A program made the position numbers and the translations under genes. Positions 56,382-64,000 of a stretch of DNA of 64,000 nt are shown piece by piece. Source of the stretch: AP-15 sp963703855 (GTDB lineage: Bacteria; Pseudomonadota; Alphaproteobacteria; ATCC43930; CGMCC-115725); NCBI GenBank assembly GCA_963703855.1, contig CAVPFW010000003.1, positions 124,001 through 188,000 of the forward strand, read 5' to 3'. Below the pieces are notes generated by a model that did not search any database, was not told where the DNA came from, and saw only the letters and a program-made list of their open reading frames with translations. Positions within the stretch are counted from its first letter, which is position 1; every line of letters begins with the position of its first letter.

Positions 56382-56705
56382 TCAGTCGAGCTTGATTTCG
56401 ATGTCGTCGCCGAGGACGCGCACGGGATAAGTCTTCAAATCCTCGGTGGCCGGCGGATCGAGCACCTTGCCGGTGCGGATGTCGAAGCGCGCCGCGTGCA
56501 GCGGGCATTCGATGGTCTCGCCGTCGAGCCAGCCGTCGGAGAGGCACGCGTAGGCGTGGGTGCACACGTTGTTTGTGGCGAAGAGGCCCGCGTCGCTGTC
56601 ATAGATCGCGATCGAATGGCCCCCGGCCTCGACGCCGATGACCTCCCCCAATGCCAGATCGCCGCGCGCGGCCACCCGCACCCAGCCCGCCTCATCCGCA
56701 CTCAT
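56382..56705 (-). CDS. Rieske [2Fe-2S] ferredoxin
   Basis: The 107-residue protein is a small Rieske ferredoxin as used by ring-hydroxylating dioxygenases or nitrite-reductase-like systems. The cluster ligands are in two loops: CTHAYACLSDG (Cys, His) and ECPLHAARFDI (Cys, His). The DG-WLDGETIECPLH layout is typical. The ATG at 56705 was chosen on family length. No partner oxygenase is in the window. Confidence 0.92.
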   Translation of the reverse strand: MSADEAGWVRVAARGDLALGEVIGVEAGGHSIAIYDSDAGLFATNNVCTHAYACLSDGWLDGETIECPLHAARFDIRTGKVLDPPATEDLKTYPVRVLGDDIEIKLD

Positions 56706-56786
56706 CGCCAACTCTTCCCGACCCGCCGGAACCGGGATGGCACCGGTTGGGTGCAAATGCAAGGGGAGATGGTGCACGCGCCGCGG

Positions 56787-57044
56787 CTACGCCGACGAAT
56801 CTTCGGAGAACGCCTTGAAGGCGATGATCGTAAAAGTGTCCTTGACCCCGGGCAGGGTCTGCAACCGCTCGGTCACGAAATGCCCGGTGTCGGCCGTGTC
56901 AGGGAGATACACTTTCATCAACAGGTCGTATTGGCCCGAGGTCGAATAGACCTCCGACACCTGCTCAACATTGGCGACGGCCGCGTCGGCGACCGTATAG
57001 GCTTGGCCGAGCTCGCATTTGACCATGACGAAGATCGTCTTCAT
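56787..57044 (-). CDS. Stand-alone Lrp/AsnC ligand-binding (RAM) domain protein
   Basis: An 85-residue protein that is only the effector-binding domain of the Lrp/AsnC family: FVMVKCELGQAYTVADAA, a GQYDLLMKVYLPD strand and GVKDTFTIIAFKAF. There is no DNA-binding domain. Such proteins bind amino acids or help Lrp-type regulators. It lies between the Rieske gene and rhlE. Confidence 0.9.
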   Translation of the reverse strand: MKTIFVMVKCELGQAYTVADAAVANVEQVSEVYSTSGQYDLLMKVYLPDTADTGHFVTERLQTLPGVKDTFTIIAFKAFSEDSSA

Positions 57045-57062
57045 CGCGGCCCGCGGCGCGGC

Positions 57063-58623
57063 TCAGGGGCGGGCGACGATGCGCGGCGGGCGGGCCAGGA
57101 AGGCCGGCAGGTCATTGCCGAAGCCGACGACCTTGCGATCCTCCTCCGGCCGGCGTTCGGGTTGGCGCGGCCGGCGCGGCTCGGCGGCGCCCGGGAACGG
57201 GGTCACGGTCGCGCCGTTCCCGTTTTTCGCGCGAGGAGTGGGCTCCGCGGAAAGATCGGATCGCGGCGACGGGAGATCGGGTCGCGCCGACGGGAGATCG
57301 GATCGCGCGGACGGGAGATTGGGTCGCGCCGACGAACGGGCAGCCGGACGCTGCCGCGCGGGGCGCAGGATGCTCCTTCGCCGGCACCGACCGGTCGGTG
57401 AGGCGTTCGCCGCCGGCGCGCCAGGGAGCATCGGGCCGGGCGCCGCGAGCGGTTGGCCGCGATCCGCGTCCGCGCCGCGCATTATAGTCGAGCTCGGCGG
57501 TGGCAATCCCCTCGATCGCTGTCACCGGGATCTCCTTTCCGATCAGCTTGACGATGTCGGCAACGGCTTTTCCGTCCTCGGGTGCCGCCAGCATGAACGA
57601 GCGGCCGGACAGGCCGGCGCGACCGGTACGGCCGATGCGGTGGACGTAATCCTCGGCATGGATCGGCACGTCGAAGCAGAAAACGTGGCTCATGCCCTTG
57701 ATGTCGAGACCGCGGGCGGCGACGTCGCTGGCGACCAGAAGCCGGATTTCGCCTCGCTTGAAGCGCTCTAAGGTCTCGGTCCGCTTCGGCTGGGGCATGT
57801 CGCCGTGCAGGGCCGCGGCATCGAGACCGTGGCGGGCGAGCGACTTGAACAGGATGTCGACATCGCGCTTGCGGTTGCAGAAGATCAGCGCGTTCTTGAC
57901 GTCCTCCGAAGCGATCAGCCGGCGCAGCGCCTCACGCTTGTCCTGCGGATCGATGACGACAAGCGACTGGATCACGAGCGCGGCCGGCGAGGCCGGCGGC
58001 GCCACCGCGATTTCCACCGGATTGCTGAGAAAGGCGTCCGCGAGCTTGCGGATCTCGCCCGGCATGGTCGCCGAGAAGAACAAGGTCTGCCGGCTCTTCG
58101 GCAGCAGGCCGACGATGCGCTCGACATCGGGAATGAAGCCCATGTCGAGCATCCGGTCGGCTTCGTCGATGACCAGGACGTGTGCGTCGGACAACAGAAT
58201 CTTGCCCCGCCCGTGCAGATCGAGCAGCCGCCCCGGGGTGGCGATCAGCACGTCGACCCCGCGGTCGAGCTTGCGCTCCTGATCGACAAAGCTCTCGCCG
58301 CCGATCAACAGGGCCATGGTCAGGCGATTATGCTTGCCGTAAAGCTCGAAGGAGGCGGCCACCTGGGTCGCCAACTCGCGCGTCGGCTCGAGGATCAAGG
58401 ACCGCGGCATCCGCGCCCGCGCGCGCCCCGCCGCCAGCATGTCGATCATCGGCAAGACAAAGCTCGCGGTTTTGCCGGTTCCGGTCTGCGCGCACCCCAA
58501 AACGTCCCGACCACGCTGAACGTGGGGGATTGCCTGTTCCTGGATCGGGGTCGGAATCGTGTAGCCGGCGTCGGAAACCGCCTGAAGAACTTCAGGCGAC
58601 AGGTCGAGTTCGGAAAAATCCAT
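57063..58623 (-). pseudogene. rhlE: DEAD-box RNA helicase RhlE-type, C-terminal tail frameshifted
   Basis: The core has all helicase motifs: FSELDLSPEVLQAVSDAGYT with the Q motif, AQTGTGKT, PTRELATQ, VIDEADRMLD, SAT, VARGLDIKG-like VAARGLDIKG and HRIGRTGR. The tail is basic and of low complexity. The frame that holds the core ends at 57112, but the frame next to it carries the end expected in this group (KVVGFGNDLPAFLARP to the stop at 57063), so one indel probably occurred between about 57240 and 57500. The core is intact and likely active. RhlE proteins act in ribosome assembly and RNA decay. Confidence 0.85.
57253..57336. repeat. 21-bp tandem repeat in the rhlE tail
   Basis: Four copies of a 21-base unit, for example agatcgggtcgcgccgacgg(g), differing at few positions. 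It encodes a seven-residue repeat (SDLPSAR-like) in the tail frame and could change length easily. Confidence 0.8.
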
Positions 58624-58751
58624 CGAGAAGTTGTAGCCTTTTTGTAATAATTAGTTGCGTTGGACCGTGCATCCTAAATTGGGCGTGACGCAGTGCATGT
58701 CAAACCTTTTCTGGGTGCGAGATATGCCGGCGGAACAGGGCAGGACCCCGG

Positions 58752-59021
58752 TCAACGCCGGCGAAATTGCGGGCGCGGCGACATCGGCGGCGCCGCCCGC
58801 TCATCTTTGTGGCGGAAGTTGATCCGGCCCTTGGACAGATCATAGGGGGTCATTTCGACTGTGACCCGATCCCCGGCGAGGATCCGGATGCGATTTTTCT
58901 TCATCCGTCCGGAGGAGTAGGCCAGGGTCTCGTGCCCGTTGTCGAGCCGCACGCGAAAGCGTGCGTCGGGCAGCAATTCGAGCACCATGCCGTCGAATTC
59001 GATCAGGTCTTCTTTAGCCAA
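58752..59021 (-). CDS. infA: Translation initiation factor IF-1
   Basis: An 89-residue S1-type OB-fold protein: AKEDLIEFDGMVLELLPDAR, then FRVRLDNGHETLAYSSG-RMKKNRIRIL and VTVEMTPYDLSKGRI, followed by a basic tail. It starts with TTG at 59021, which has GGGGAG nine bases upstream; no ATG is available in frame. It lies just downstream of the cold-shock gene on the same strand. The tail is longer than in the usual 72-residue form. Confidence 0.93.
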   Translation of the reverse strand: MAKEDLIEFDGMVLELLPDARFRVRLDNGHETLAYSSGRMKKNRIRILAGDRVTVEMTPYDLSKGRINFRHKDERAAPPMSPRPQFRRR

Positions 59022-59088
59022 ACAGCAGTTCTCCCCGATAAAACGACGGGGGCACCGCAGCGCCCCCGCATAGCCGTCTCTCCTCCCC

Positions 59089-59295
59089 TCAGACCGGGCG
59101 CAGATTGACCGCGGAGACCCGGCCGCGCTGGCCTTGCTCGAGCTCGTAGCTGAGCTTTTGACCTTCACGCAGATTGTCGATACCGGCGCGCTCGACGGCG
59201 GAGATGTGGACGAAGACATCCGCGCCGCCGTTTTCGGGCTGGATAAATCCGTAGCCCTTCTGCGCATTGAACCATTTGACCGTACCGGTCGCCAT
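59089..59295 (-). CDS. Cold-shock domain protein
   Basis: A 68-residue CspA-type RNA chaperone with both RNA-binding motifs: KGYGFI in RNP1 and VFVHIS in RNP2. The ATG at 59295 has GGAG upstream; the longer frame is rejected on family length. It lies directly before infA, a plausible pairing for cold growth. Confidence 0.96.
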   Translation of the reverse strand: MATGTVKWFNAQKGYGFIQPENGGADVFVHISAVERAGIDNLREGQKLSYELEQGQRGRVSAVNLRPV

Positions 59296-59470
59296 CAGCA
59301 GTAACTCCAAGTAGCGAAATAGGCCGCTGCGCGGATGCGCACCGTATCGGACATCGATTGGCTCGGGAGACACGGTCGGACGATCGCATACGAACGCAAG
59401 GCCGGGAAGCCGAACCCAAACGGGTCGACGCTTTTTAGGTAAGCGGGTTCCCCGCGTTGCGCAAGAGTCT

Positions 59471-61495
59471 TTAAAGGTCGAGGTCGCGGACGAAGCGCGC
59501 ATTTTTCTGGATGTAATCGAAGCGCAGCTCGGGCCGCCGTCCCATCAAGGTCTCGACCAGCGCCGTGGTGCGGGCGCATGGCCCCGCCTCCATCGGGGCT
59601 TCGGTCGCGACCCCCGGGCGATCCCGCATCGCCACCCCAACCCGCAGCAGGGTGCGCTGCGCCGGATCCATCGTCGTCGCCTTGAGATAGCGCGCCGGCA
59701 TTTCGCCGAGGCCCTTGAAGCGGCTGACCTCGATCTTGCCGCGACCGGCGAAGCCGCTGCGCAGCAATTCCTCGCGATGCATGTCGTCGCGGGCATAGAT
59801 GGTCACGTCGCCCTGGGTCAGGCGATAGAGCGGCGGAAGCGCCAAAAACAGGTGCCCGTCATCGATCAGCTTCGGCATCTCGCGAAAGAAGAACGTCATC
59901 AGCAACGAGGCGATGTGGGCGCCGTCGACATCGGCGTCGGTCATGATGACGACGCGCTCGTAGCGCAGCGCCTCCTCCCGGTAATGCATGCCCGAACCGC
60001 AGCCGAGCGCCAGGATGATGTCGGCCAGCTCCTGGTTGGTGCGCATCTTGTCGACCGAGGCGCTGGCGACGTTCAGGATCTTGCCGCGCAACGGCAGGAT
60101 CGCCTGGGTCTCGCGGTCGCGCGCCTGCTTGGCCGAGCCGCCGGCGCTGTCGCCTTCGACCAGAAAGATCTCGGTGCCCGCCGCGCTGTCGCGGGCGCAG
60201 TCGGCGAGCTTGCCCGGCAGCCGCAGCTTGCGCGTCGCGGTTTTGCGCGCCAGCTCGCGTTGCTGGCGGCGGCGCTGGCGCTCCTCGCTGCGCTCGACGA
60301 TCCGGTCGAGCAGCATCCGGGCCGCCGCCGGGTCGGCGCCGAGCCAATGGTCGAAATGGTCCTTGACCGCATTCTCAACCAGCCGCGTCGCCTCGGCCGT
60401 GGCGAGCCGCTCTTTGGTCTGACCCTGAAATTGCGGATCGCGGATGAACAACGACAACAGCATCGCCGCAGCACCGGTCGCATCATCGGCGGTGGCCTGC
60501 GCGGCGCGGCGATTGCCGGCGAGCTCGCCATAGCCCTTGATTCCACGCAGCAGCGCGCTGCGCAGCCCAGCTTCGTGGGTTCCGCCCTCCGGGGTCGGGA
60601 TGGTGTTGCAATACGAATGGCTGAACCCGGCCTCCTCGTCCTCGGGCCAGGCCACCGCCCATTCGACCTTGCCGCCTTCGGCGAGATCCGCCTGCCCGAC
60701 AAATGGCCGTGGAGTCGCCATCGTCTGGCCGTCGAGGCTCGCCGCCAGAAAGTCGCCGAGACCGCCGGGGAAATGCAGGCGCGCCTCGGCCGGAACCCCC
60801 TCCGGGCGCGGCAGCGAAGGATCGCAGCTCCAGCGGATTTCAAGACCGCGGAACAGATAGGCCTTTGACCGCGCCATGCGGTAGAGCGTCGCCGCGCGGA
60901 AGCCGATGCCGCCGAAGATTTCAGGATCGGGATGAAAGCGCAGGGTCGTGCCGCGCCGGTTGTGCACCGGCCCGCAATCCTCGAGGCCGGTCAATGGCAT
61001 GCCGCGGCTGTAGCTCTGGCGCCACATCCGGCGGTCGCGCGCGACCTCGACCTCGAGCGCGTCCGACAGCGCGTTGACGACCGACACGCCGACGCCGTGC
61101 AGGCCGCCCGCGGTCCGATAGGCGCCGCTGCCGAACTTGCCGCCGGAATGCAACGTCGTCAGGATGATCTCGAGGGCGGATTTGTCCGGGAAACGAGGGT
61201 GCGGATCGACCGGAATCCCGCGGCCGTTGTCGCGCACGGTAACCCAGTCGCCGGCGGCGAGCTCGATCTCGATGCGGGTGGCATGGCCGGCGACGGCCTC
61301 GTCCATCGCATTGTCGAGCACCTCCGCGGCGAGATGATGCAGGCCGCGCTCGTCGGCGCCGCCGATATACATGCCGGGCCGGCGGCGAACCGGTTCCAGC
61401 CCTTCGAGAACCTCGATGTCCTTGGCCGAGTAGCTGCCGGGGGCCGAGTAGCTGTCGGGGGATTTTGGAGCCGGTGGGTCGAACAGATCGGGCAT
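59471..61495 (-). CDS. parE: DNA topoisomerase IV subunit B
   Basis: A 674-residue GHKL ATPase subunit of type II topoisomerase: EVLEGLEPVRRRPGMYIGG, VRDNGRGIPVDPHPRF, GGLHGVGVSVVNAL, then the TOPRIM domain with EGDSAGGSAKQARDR and MTDADVDGAHIASLL, and the end RFKGLGEMPARYLK. The layout and the shorter middle (no GyrB insertion) fit ParE rather than GyrB. The ATG at 61495 is taken by family length. It separates replicated chromosomes together with ParC, not in the window. Confidence 0.93.
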   Translation of the reverse strand: MPDLFDPPAPKSPDSYSAPGSYSAKDIEVLEGLEPVRRRPGMYIGGADERGLHHLAAEVLDNAMDEAVAGHATRIEIELAAGDWVTVRDNGRGIPVDPHPRFPDKSALEIILTTLHSGGKFGSGAYRTAGGLHGVGVSVVNALSDALEVEVARDRRMWRQSYSRGMPLTGLEDCGPVHNRRGTTLRFHPDPEIFGGIGFRAATLYRMARSKAYLFRGLEIRWSCDPSLPRPEGVPAEARLHFPGGLGDFLAASLDGQTMATPRPFVGQADLAEGGKVEWAVAWPEDEEAGFSHSYCNTIPTPEGGTHEAGLRSALLRGIKGYGELAGNRRAAQATADDATGAAAMLLSLFIRDPQFQGQTKERLATAEATRLVENAVKDHFDHWLGADPAAARMLLDRIVERSEERQRRRQQRELARKTATRKLRLPGKLADCARDSAAGTEIFLVEGDSAGGSAKQARDRETQAILPLRGKILNVASASVDKMRTNQELADIILALGCGSGMHYREEALRYERVVIMTDADVDGAHIASLLMTFFFREMPKLIDDGHLFLALPPLYRLTQGDVTIYARDDMHREELLRSGFAGRGKIEVSRFKGLGEMPARYLKATTMDPAQRTLLRVGVAMRDRPGVATEAPMEAGPCARTTALVETLMGRRPELRFDYIQKNARFVRDLDL

Positions 61496-61651
61496 GGCGC
61501 GAATATAGCGTGGGAGGAGGTCGGCGCAAGCAGCATTCAGTATGTGCTGGAGCTCGAGCAACTATATCTTGGAGCGGTTCCGCATGGCGCGCGGCGCGGC
61601 GGCGGCGATGGTCGATCTTAGGGAACCCTGTACGCCCGCTGGAGTGTTATC

Positions 61652-61867
61652 GTGACAATGATGATGACCAACGAGCGCAAGATCTGGGAAGCGGCACTGC
61701 TTCTCGTCCGCCGGCACGGTGCCGAAGCCGCCGAGGTCGCGCAGCGCGAAGCGCAGCGCTTGCGCCGGCGAGACGACGAGCTGACCTGCGTCGTATGGTG
61801 CTGGATCGCGCGCTCGACCGCGGAACTGCTGCGCCCGGTCCCCGACGAGGGCGAGCGGGTGCACTGA
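61652..61867 (+). CDS. Small protein of unknown function (71 aa)
   Basis: A short gene between parE and msrB with GGAG upstream. The product (ERKIWEAALLLVRRHGAEAA, VAQREAQRLRRRDDELTC) resembles small conserved proteins of alphaproteobacteria (DUF6961-like by memory). GTG at 61652 or one of the following ATGs may be the true start. Confidence 0.65.
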   Translation: MTMMMTNERKIWEAALLLVRRHGAEAAEVAQREAQRLRRRDDELTCVVWCWIARSTAELLRPVPDEGERVH

Positions 61868-61947
61868 CGCGCTGCCCTCCCCCTTAACCGCGGCTTTGCT
61901 CGTCCCGATATTCGGTGGTGGTGAACAGCGTGTTGGAGCGAAGCATC

Positions 61948-62448
61948 ATGGCTGGGGGTCTATTGGGTCGGCTCGGCGGGAAGGCGCGATCGGGCGGCAA
62001 GAAATTCGAGCTGACGATGAGCGAGGCGGAGTGGCGCAGCAAGCTGTCCGGGCCGCAGTACCGCGTGCTGCGCGAGCACGGCACCGAGCGCGCCGGCTCG
62101 AGCCCGCTCGACAAGGAATACGGCGACGGGGTCTATCGCTGCGCCGGCTGCGGCCAGCCGCTGTTCGCCGCCGACGCCAAATTCAACAGCGGCACCGGCT
62201 GGCCGAGCTTTTGGCAGCCGCTCCCCGACGCGGTTGAAACCGACACCGACCGCAGCTTTTTCATGACCCGCAACGAGGTCCATTGCAGCCGCTGCGGCGG
62301 ACATCTCGGACATGTCTTCGACGACGGCCCGCAGCCGACCGGGCAGCGTTACTGCATGAACGGGGTCTCCCTCGAGTTTCACGGCGGCGAGAAGCTGCCC
62401 GAGGACGGCGCGGGAGATCTCGGGAAGACCGAGACCGGCGCTCCCTAG
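61948..62448 (+). CDS. msrB: Peptide methionine (R)-S-oxide reductase MsrB
   Basis: The 166-residue enzyme repairs oxidised methionine in proteins. It carries the zinc-binding CAGC and CSRC pairs and the catalytic cysteine in GQRYCMNGVSLEF. The core FNSGTGWPSFWQPLPDAVE is as in other MsrB. The ATG at 61948 follows an unclear ribosome site, and a longer N-terminus from 61915 is possible. Its end overlaps the convergent cytochrome gene by four bases. Confidence 0.94.
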   Translation: MAGGLLGRLGGKARSGGKKFELTMSEAEWRSKLSGPQYRVLREHGTERAGSSPLDKEYGDGVYRCAGCGQPLFAADAKFNSGTGWPSFWQPLPDAVETDTDRSFFMTRNEVHCSRCGGHLGHVFDDGPQPTGQRYCMNGVSLEFHGGEKLPEDGAGDLGKTETGAP

Positions 62449-64000
62449 CCGCCGCCGATCGGCGAGCGCTGCTGCAAGGCTTGGATAACCTGGGTCCCGA
62501 AGTCTTCCAGCCAGGCTCGCTGCTGGGCTGGGTCGACCGATTTGTCGCCGGTGACCGCCGCGCAATAGGCGACGATCAAGGCATTGGCCAGCACCGCCGG
62601 GCCGGTCTTCGGTTGCCGTACCGCAAAACTCGCGGCCAAGGACGCCGCGGCGCCGCCGCCGACCGGCAAGCCCGGGTTGCCGACCACGGCGGCGGCCTCG
62701 CTGAGCAGGGCTCGCGACAGCAGCAGCTTGCTGTCGGCAGAAGGGCAGCTCAGGCTGCCGGCAAAGGGCGCGGGCTCGCGGTAGACCAGCGAGCGGCCCG
62801 CCGGGATCGCCCAGATTACATCGACCGCCGGAAACGGAACCGCGGCGGCCTGTGGCGAAACGATCGCCGCTGCCTCCAACCCGAAGCGATGCAGCTCGGC
62901 GATTTTCTGCCAGGTCGGGATGCCGCGGGCCGCGACCACCGGGCAGTAGGCGGTGATCAGGGCGTCCACCACCAGCCCCGGGCTCGCCCCTGGAGCCGCT
63001 CTCTGATAGAGGTCGGTCAGGTCCTGGATCCGGTCGTCGCCGCCCTGCAGCATCGCCGTGAGCTGAGCCACCGCCCCGGCATCGGGACCTGATGCGCCGG
63101 GTGCGCCGCCCAGGCGCGGACAGCCGAAGGCGGCGGCCGCCTGAGTCCCGTAATCGGGAACCGCAGCGGCGGACCGCCAGGCGGCCACCATCTTGTCCGT
63201 GGCATTGGCCGCCCCGCGATTGCCCCAGCTGGTGCGCACGTAATCGGCGAGCTCGGCGATCTGCCGGTCTGAGAGCCGTCCGGCGAAAGACGGCATAGCG
63301 CCGTAATTGCCACCGGGCGGCAGCCCTTCGAGCACGACCGTGATCACATTGTAGGGCTCGGCAGGGGTCACGGCCGGGTTGCCGGCGAGCGGCGGCACCG
63401 CGCCGGCGATGCCGCGGCCGTGGTCCTGATGGCAGGCGGCGCAATTGTCGATATAGAGCTTTGCCGCGCGCTGGTAGACTGCGGCCGGCAGCGGCGACAG
63501 CCGTTGCGGCGCGGGCATGTCGGGCGGCGGCGGGCTGTCGAGCAGCCAGGTCGCGATCGCCGCGAGATCGGGTGCGGTCAGGTAGGCCAGGCTGTCGTGC
63601 ACGACCTCGGCCATCGGCCCGAACACGCTGGTGCGCTGCGGCACCGCGCCGGTTTTCAGGAACTCGGTCAGGGTGGCCCTCTGCCAGGTCTTGGCCAGGG
63701 CCGCCGAGGCGATGTCGGGGGCATAAAAGCCGTCGAGCTCGGCCCCGGTGAACTGCGCCTTGCCCTTGACGGCGCCCATGATGTTGCGCGGGCTGTGGCA
63801 GTCGGTGCAGTGGCCGAGCGCCTCGACGAGATAGGCCCCGCGGTTCCATTCGGCGTCTTTGCCGGCGGTCGGCGCGAAAAAGCCGGGGGCGAAATAAAGC
63901 TCGCGCCAAGCCAGCATCCCGAGCCGGATGTCGAACGGAAATTCCAGCTGGTTCTCGGGGTTTGGCGAATCGACCGACGGGATGCGGCGAACATAGGCCC
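62445..64000 (-). CDS. Multihaem cytochrome c, alcohol dehydrogenase subunit type, 5' end outside the window
   Basis: The frame runs to the right edge, so the N-terminus with a signal peptide and the first haem site is missing. Visible are FPFDIRLGMLAWRELYFAPG, then a haem site (HCTDCHSPRN), and a second one (NCAACHQDHGRG). This order is that of the cytochrome c subunit of membrane-bound alcohol/gluconate dehydrogenases, which pass electrons to quinone. The last 180 residues are unlike that family and hold two similar segments (DALITAYCPVVA and NALIVAYCAAVT), possibly a fused or duplicated domain. Confidence 0.85.
   Translation of the reverse strand, partial: AYVRRIPSVDSPNPENQLEFPFDIRLGMLAWRELYFAPGFFAPTAGKDAEWNRGAYLVEALGHCTDCHSPRNIMGAVKGKAQFTGAELDGFYAPDIASAALAKTWQRATLTEFLKTGAVPQRTSVFGPMAEVVHDSLAYLTAPDLAAIATWLLDSPPPPDMPAPQRLSPLPAAVYQRAAKLYIDNCAACHQDHGRGIAGAVPPLAGNPAVTPAEPYNVITVVLEGLPPGGNYGAMPSFAGRLSDRQIAELADYVRTSWGNRGAANATDKMVAAWRSAAAVPDYGTQAAAAFGCPRLGGAPGASGPDAGAVAQLTAMLQGGDDRIQDLTDLYQRAAPGASPGLVVDALITAYCPVVAARGIPTWQKIAELHRFGLEAAAIVSPQAAAVPFPAVDVIWAIPAGRSLVYREPAPFAGSLSCPSADSKLLLSRALLSEAAAVVGNPGLPVGGGAAASLAASFAVRQPKTGPAVLANALIVAYCAAVTGDKSVDPAQQRAWLEDFGTQVIQALQQRSPIGGG

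Noticed and set aside
59777..60868. A 363-codon plus-strand frame inside parE
   Set aside because: Antisense shadow of the topoisomerase gene.

Overview
The window looks like a GC-rich alphaproteobacterial chromosome, most likely from the Rhodospirillales or a related group (an inference). The basis is the GC-rich codon use, a DUF6456 gene and a DUF4167 gene of the alphaproteobacterial type, a GTA-like large terminase, Tat-targeted binding proteins and neighbours such as parE, infA, a cold-shock gene and rhlE. No rRNA, tRNA or CRISPR array was seen, so the species cannot be named.

Bases 1 to about 20740 are one end of a prophage or prophage-like element whose other end lies outside the window. 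Almost all its genes run on the minus strand: a DUF6456 protein, small and large terminase, a translationally coupled run of tail-fibre-like proteins with export signals, portal, several virion proteins of unknown role, a DUF1906 lysin-like enzyme, an XkdF-type protease, the major capsid protein and smaller genes. A LexA/CI-like S24 repressor diverges at the right edge behind a small palindromic operator. No integrase or attachment site was found.

Bases 20793 to about 25260 hold clpB, a DUF4167 gene, the remnant of an ISNCY-like transposase and a VOC-fold protein. Bases 25584 to 31374 are a complete five-gene peptide/nickel-type ABC importer operon. Bases 31557 to 34943 hold a damaged vapB with an intact vapC, an ArsR-type regulator with an internal stop, nudC and a short-chain dehydrogenase.

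Bases 34980 to 43600 look like an extracytoplasmic stress module. An ECF sigma gene with its membrane anti-sigma gene sits among exported proteins: a porin-like protein with a haem-binding motif, a HiPIP, two beta-propeller-like proteins and one unknown exported protein. Five transcription units carry the same promoter-like pair of boxes, GGAATA and GTC(G/T), so they probably form one regulon (inference).

Bases 43695 to 48008 hold an HEIAH metalloprotein, an alpha/beta hydrolase, an aldo/keto reductase and an exported CxxCH protein. Bases 48421 to 56301 hold four paralogous Tat-exported solute-binding proteins around a single pair of sugar-type ABC permeases, with no ATPase in view. Bases 56382 to 64000 are housekeeping-like: Rieske ferredoxin, a stand-alone RAM domain, rhlE, infA, csp, parE, msrB and a multihaem cytochrome c cut by the window end.

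At least a dozen single-base frameshifts break otherwise well conserved genes, and many fall in short homopolymers. This suggests residual sequencing indels as much as real gene decay; the affected entries say so.
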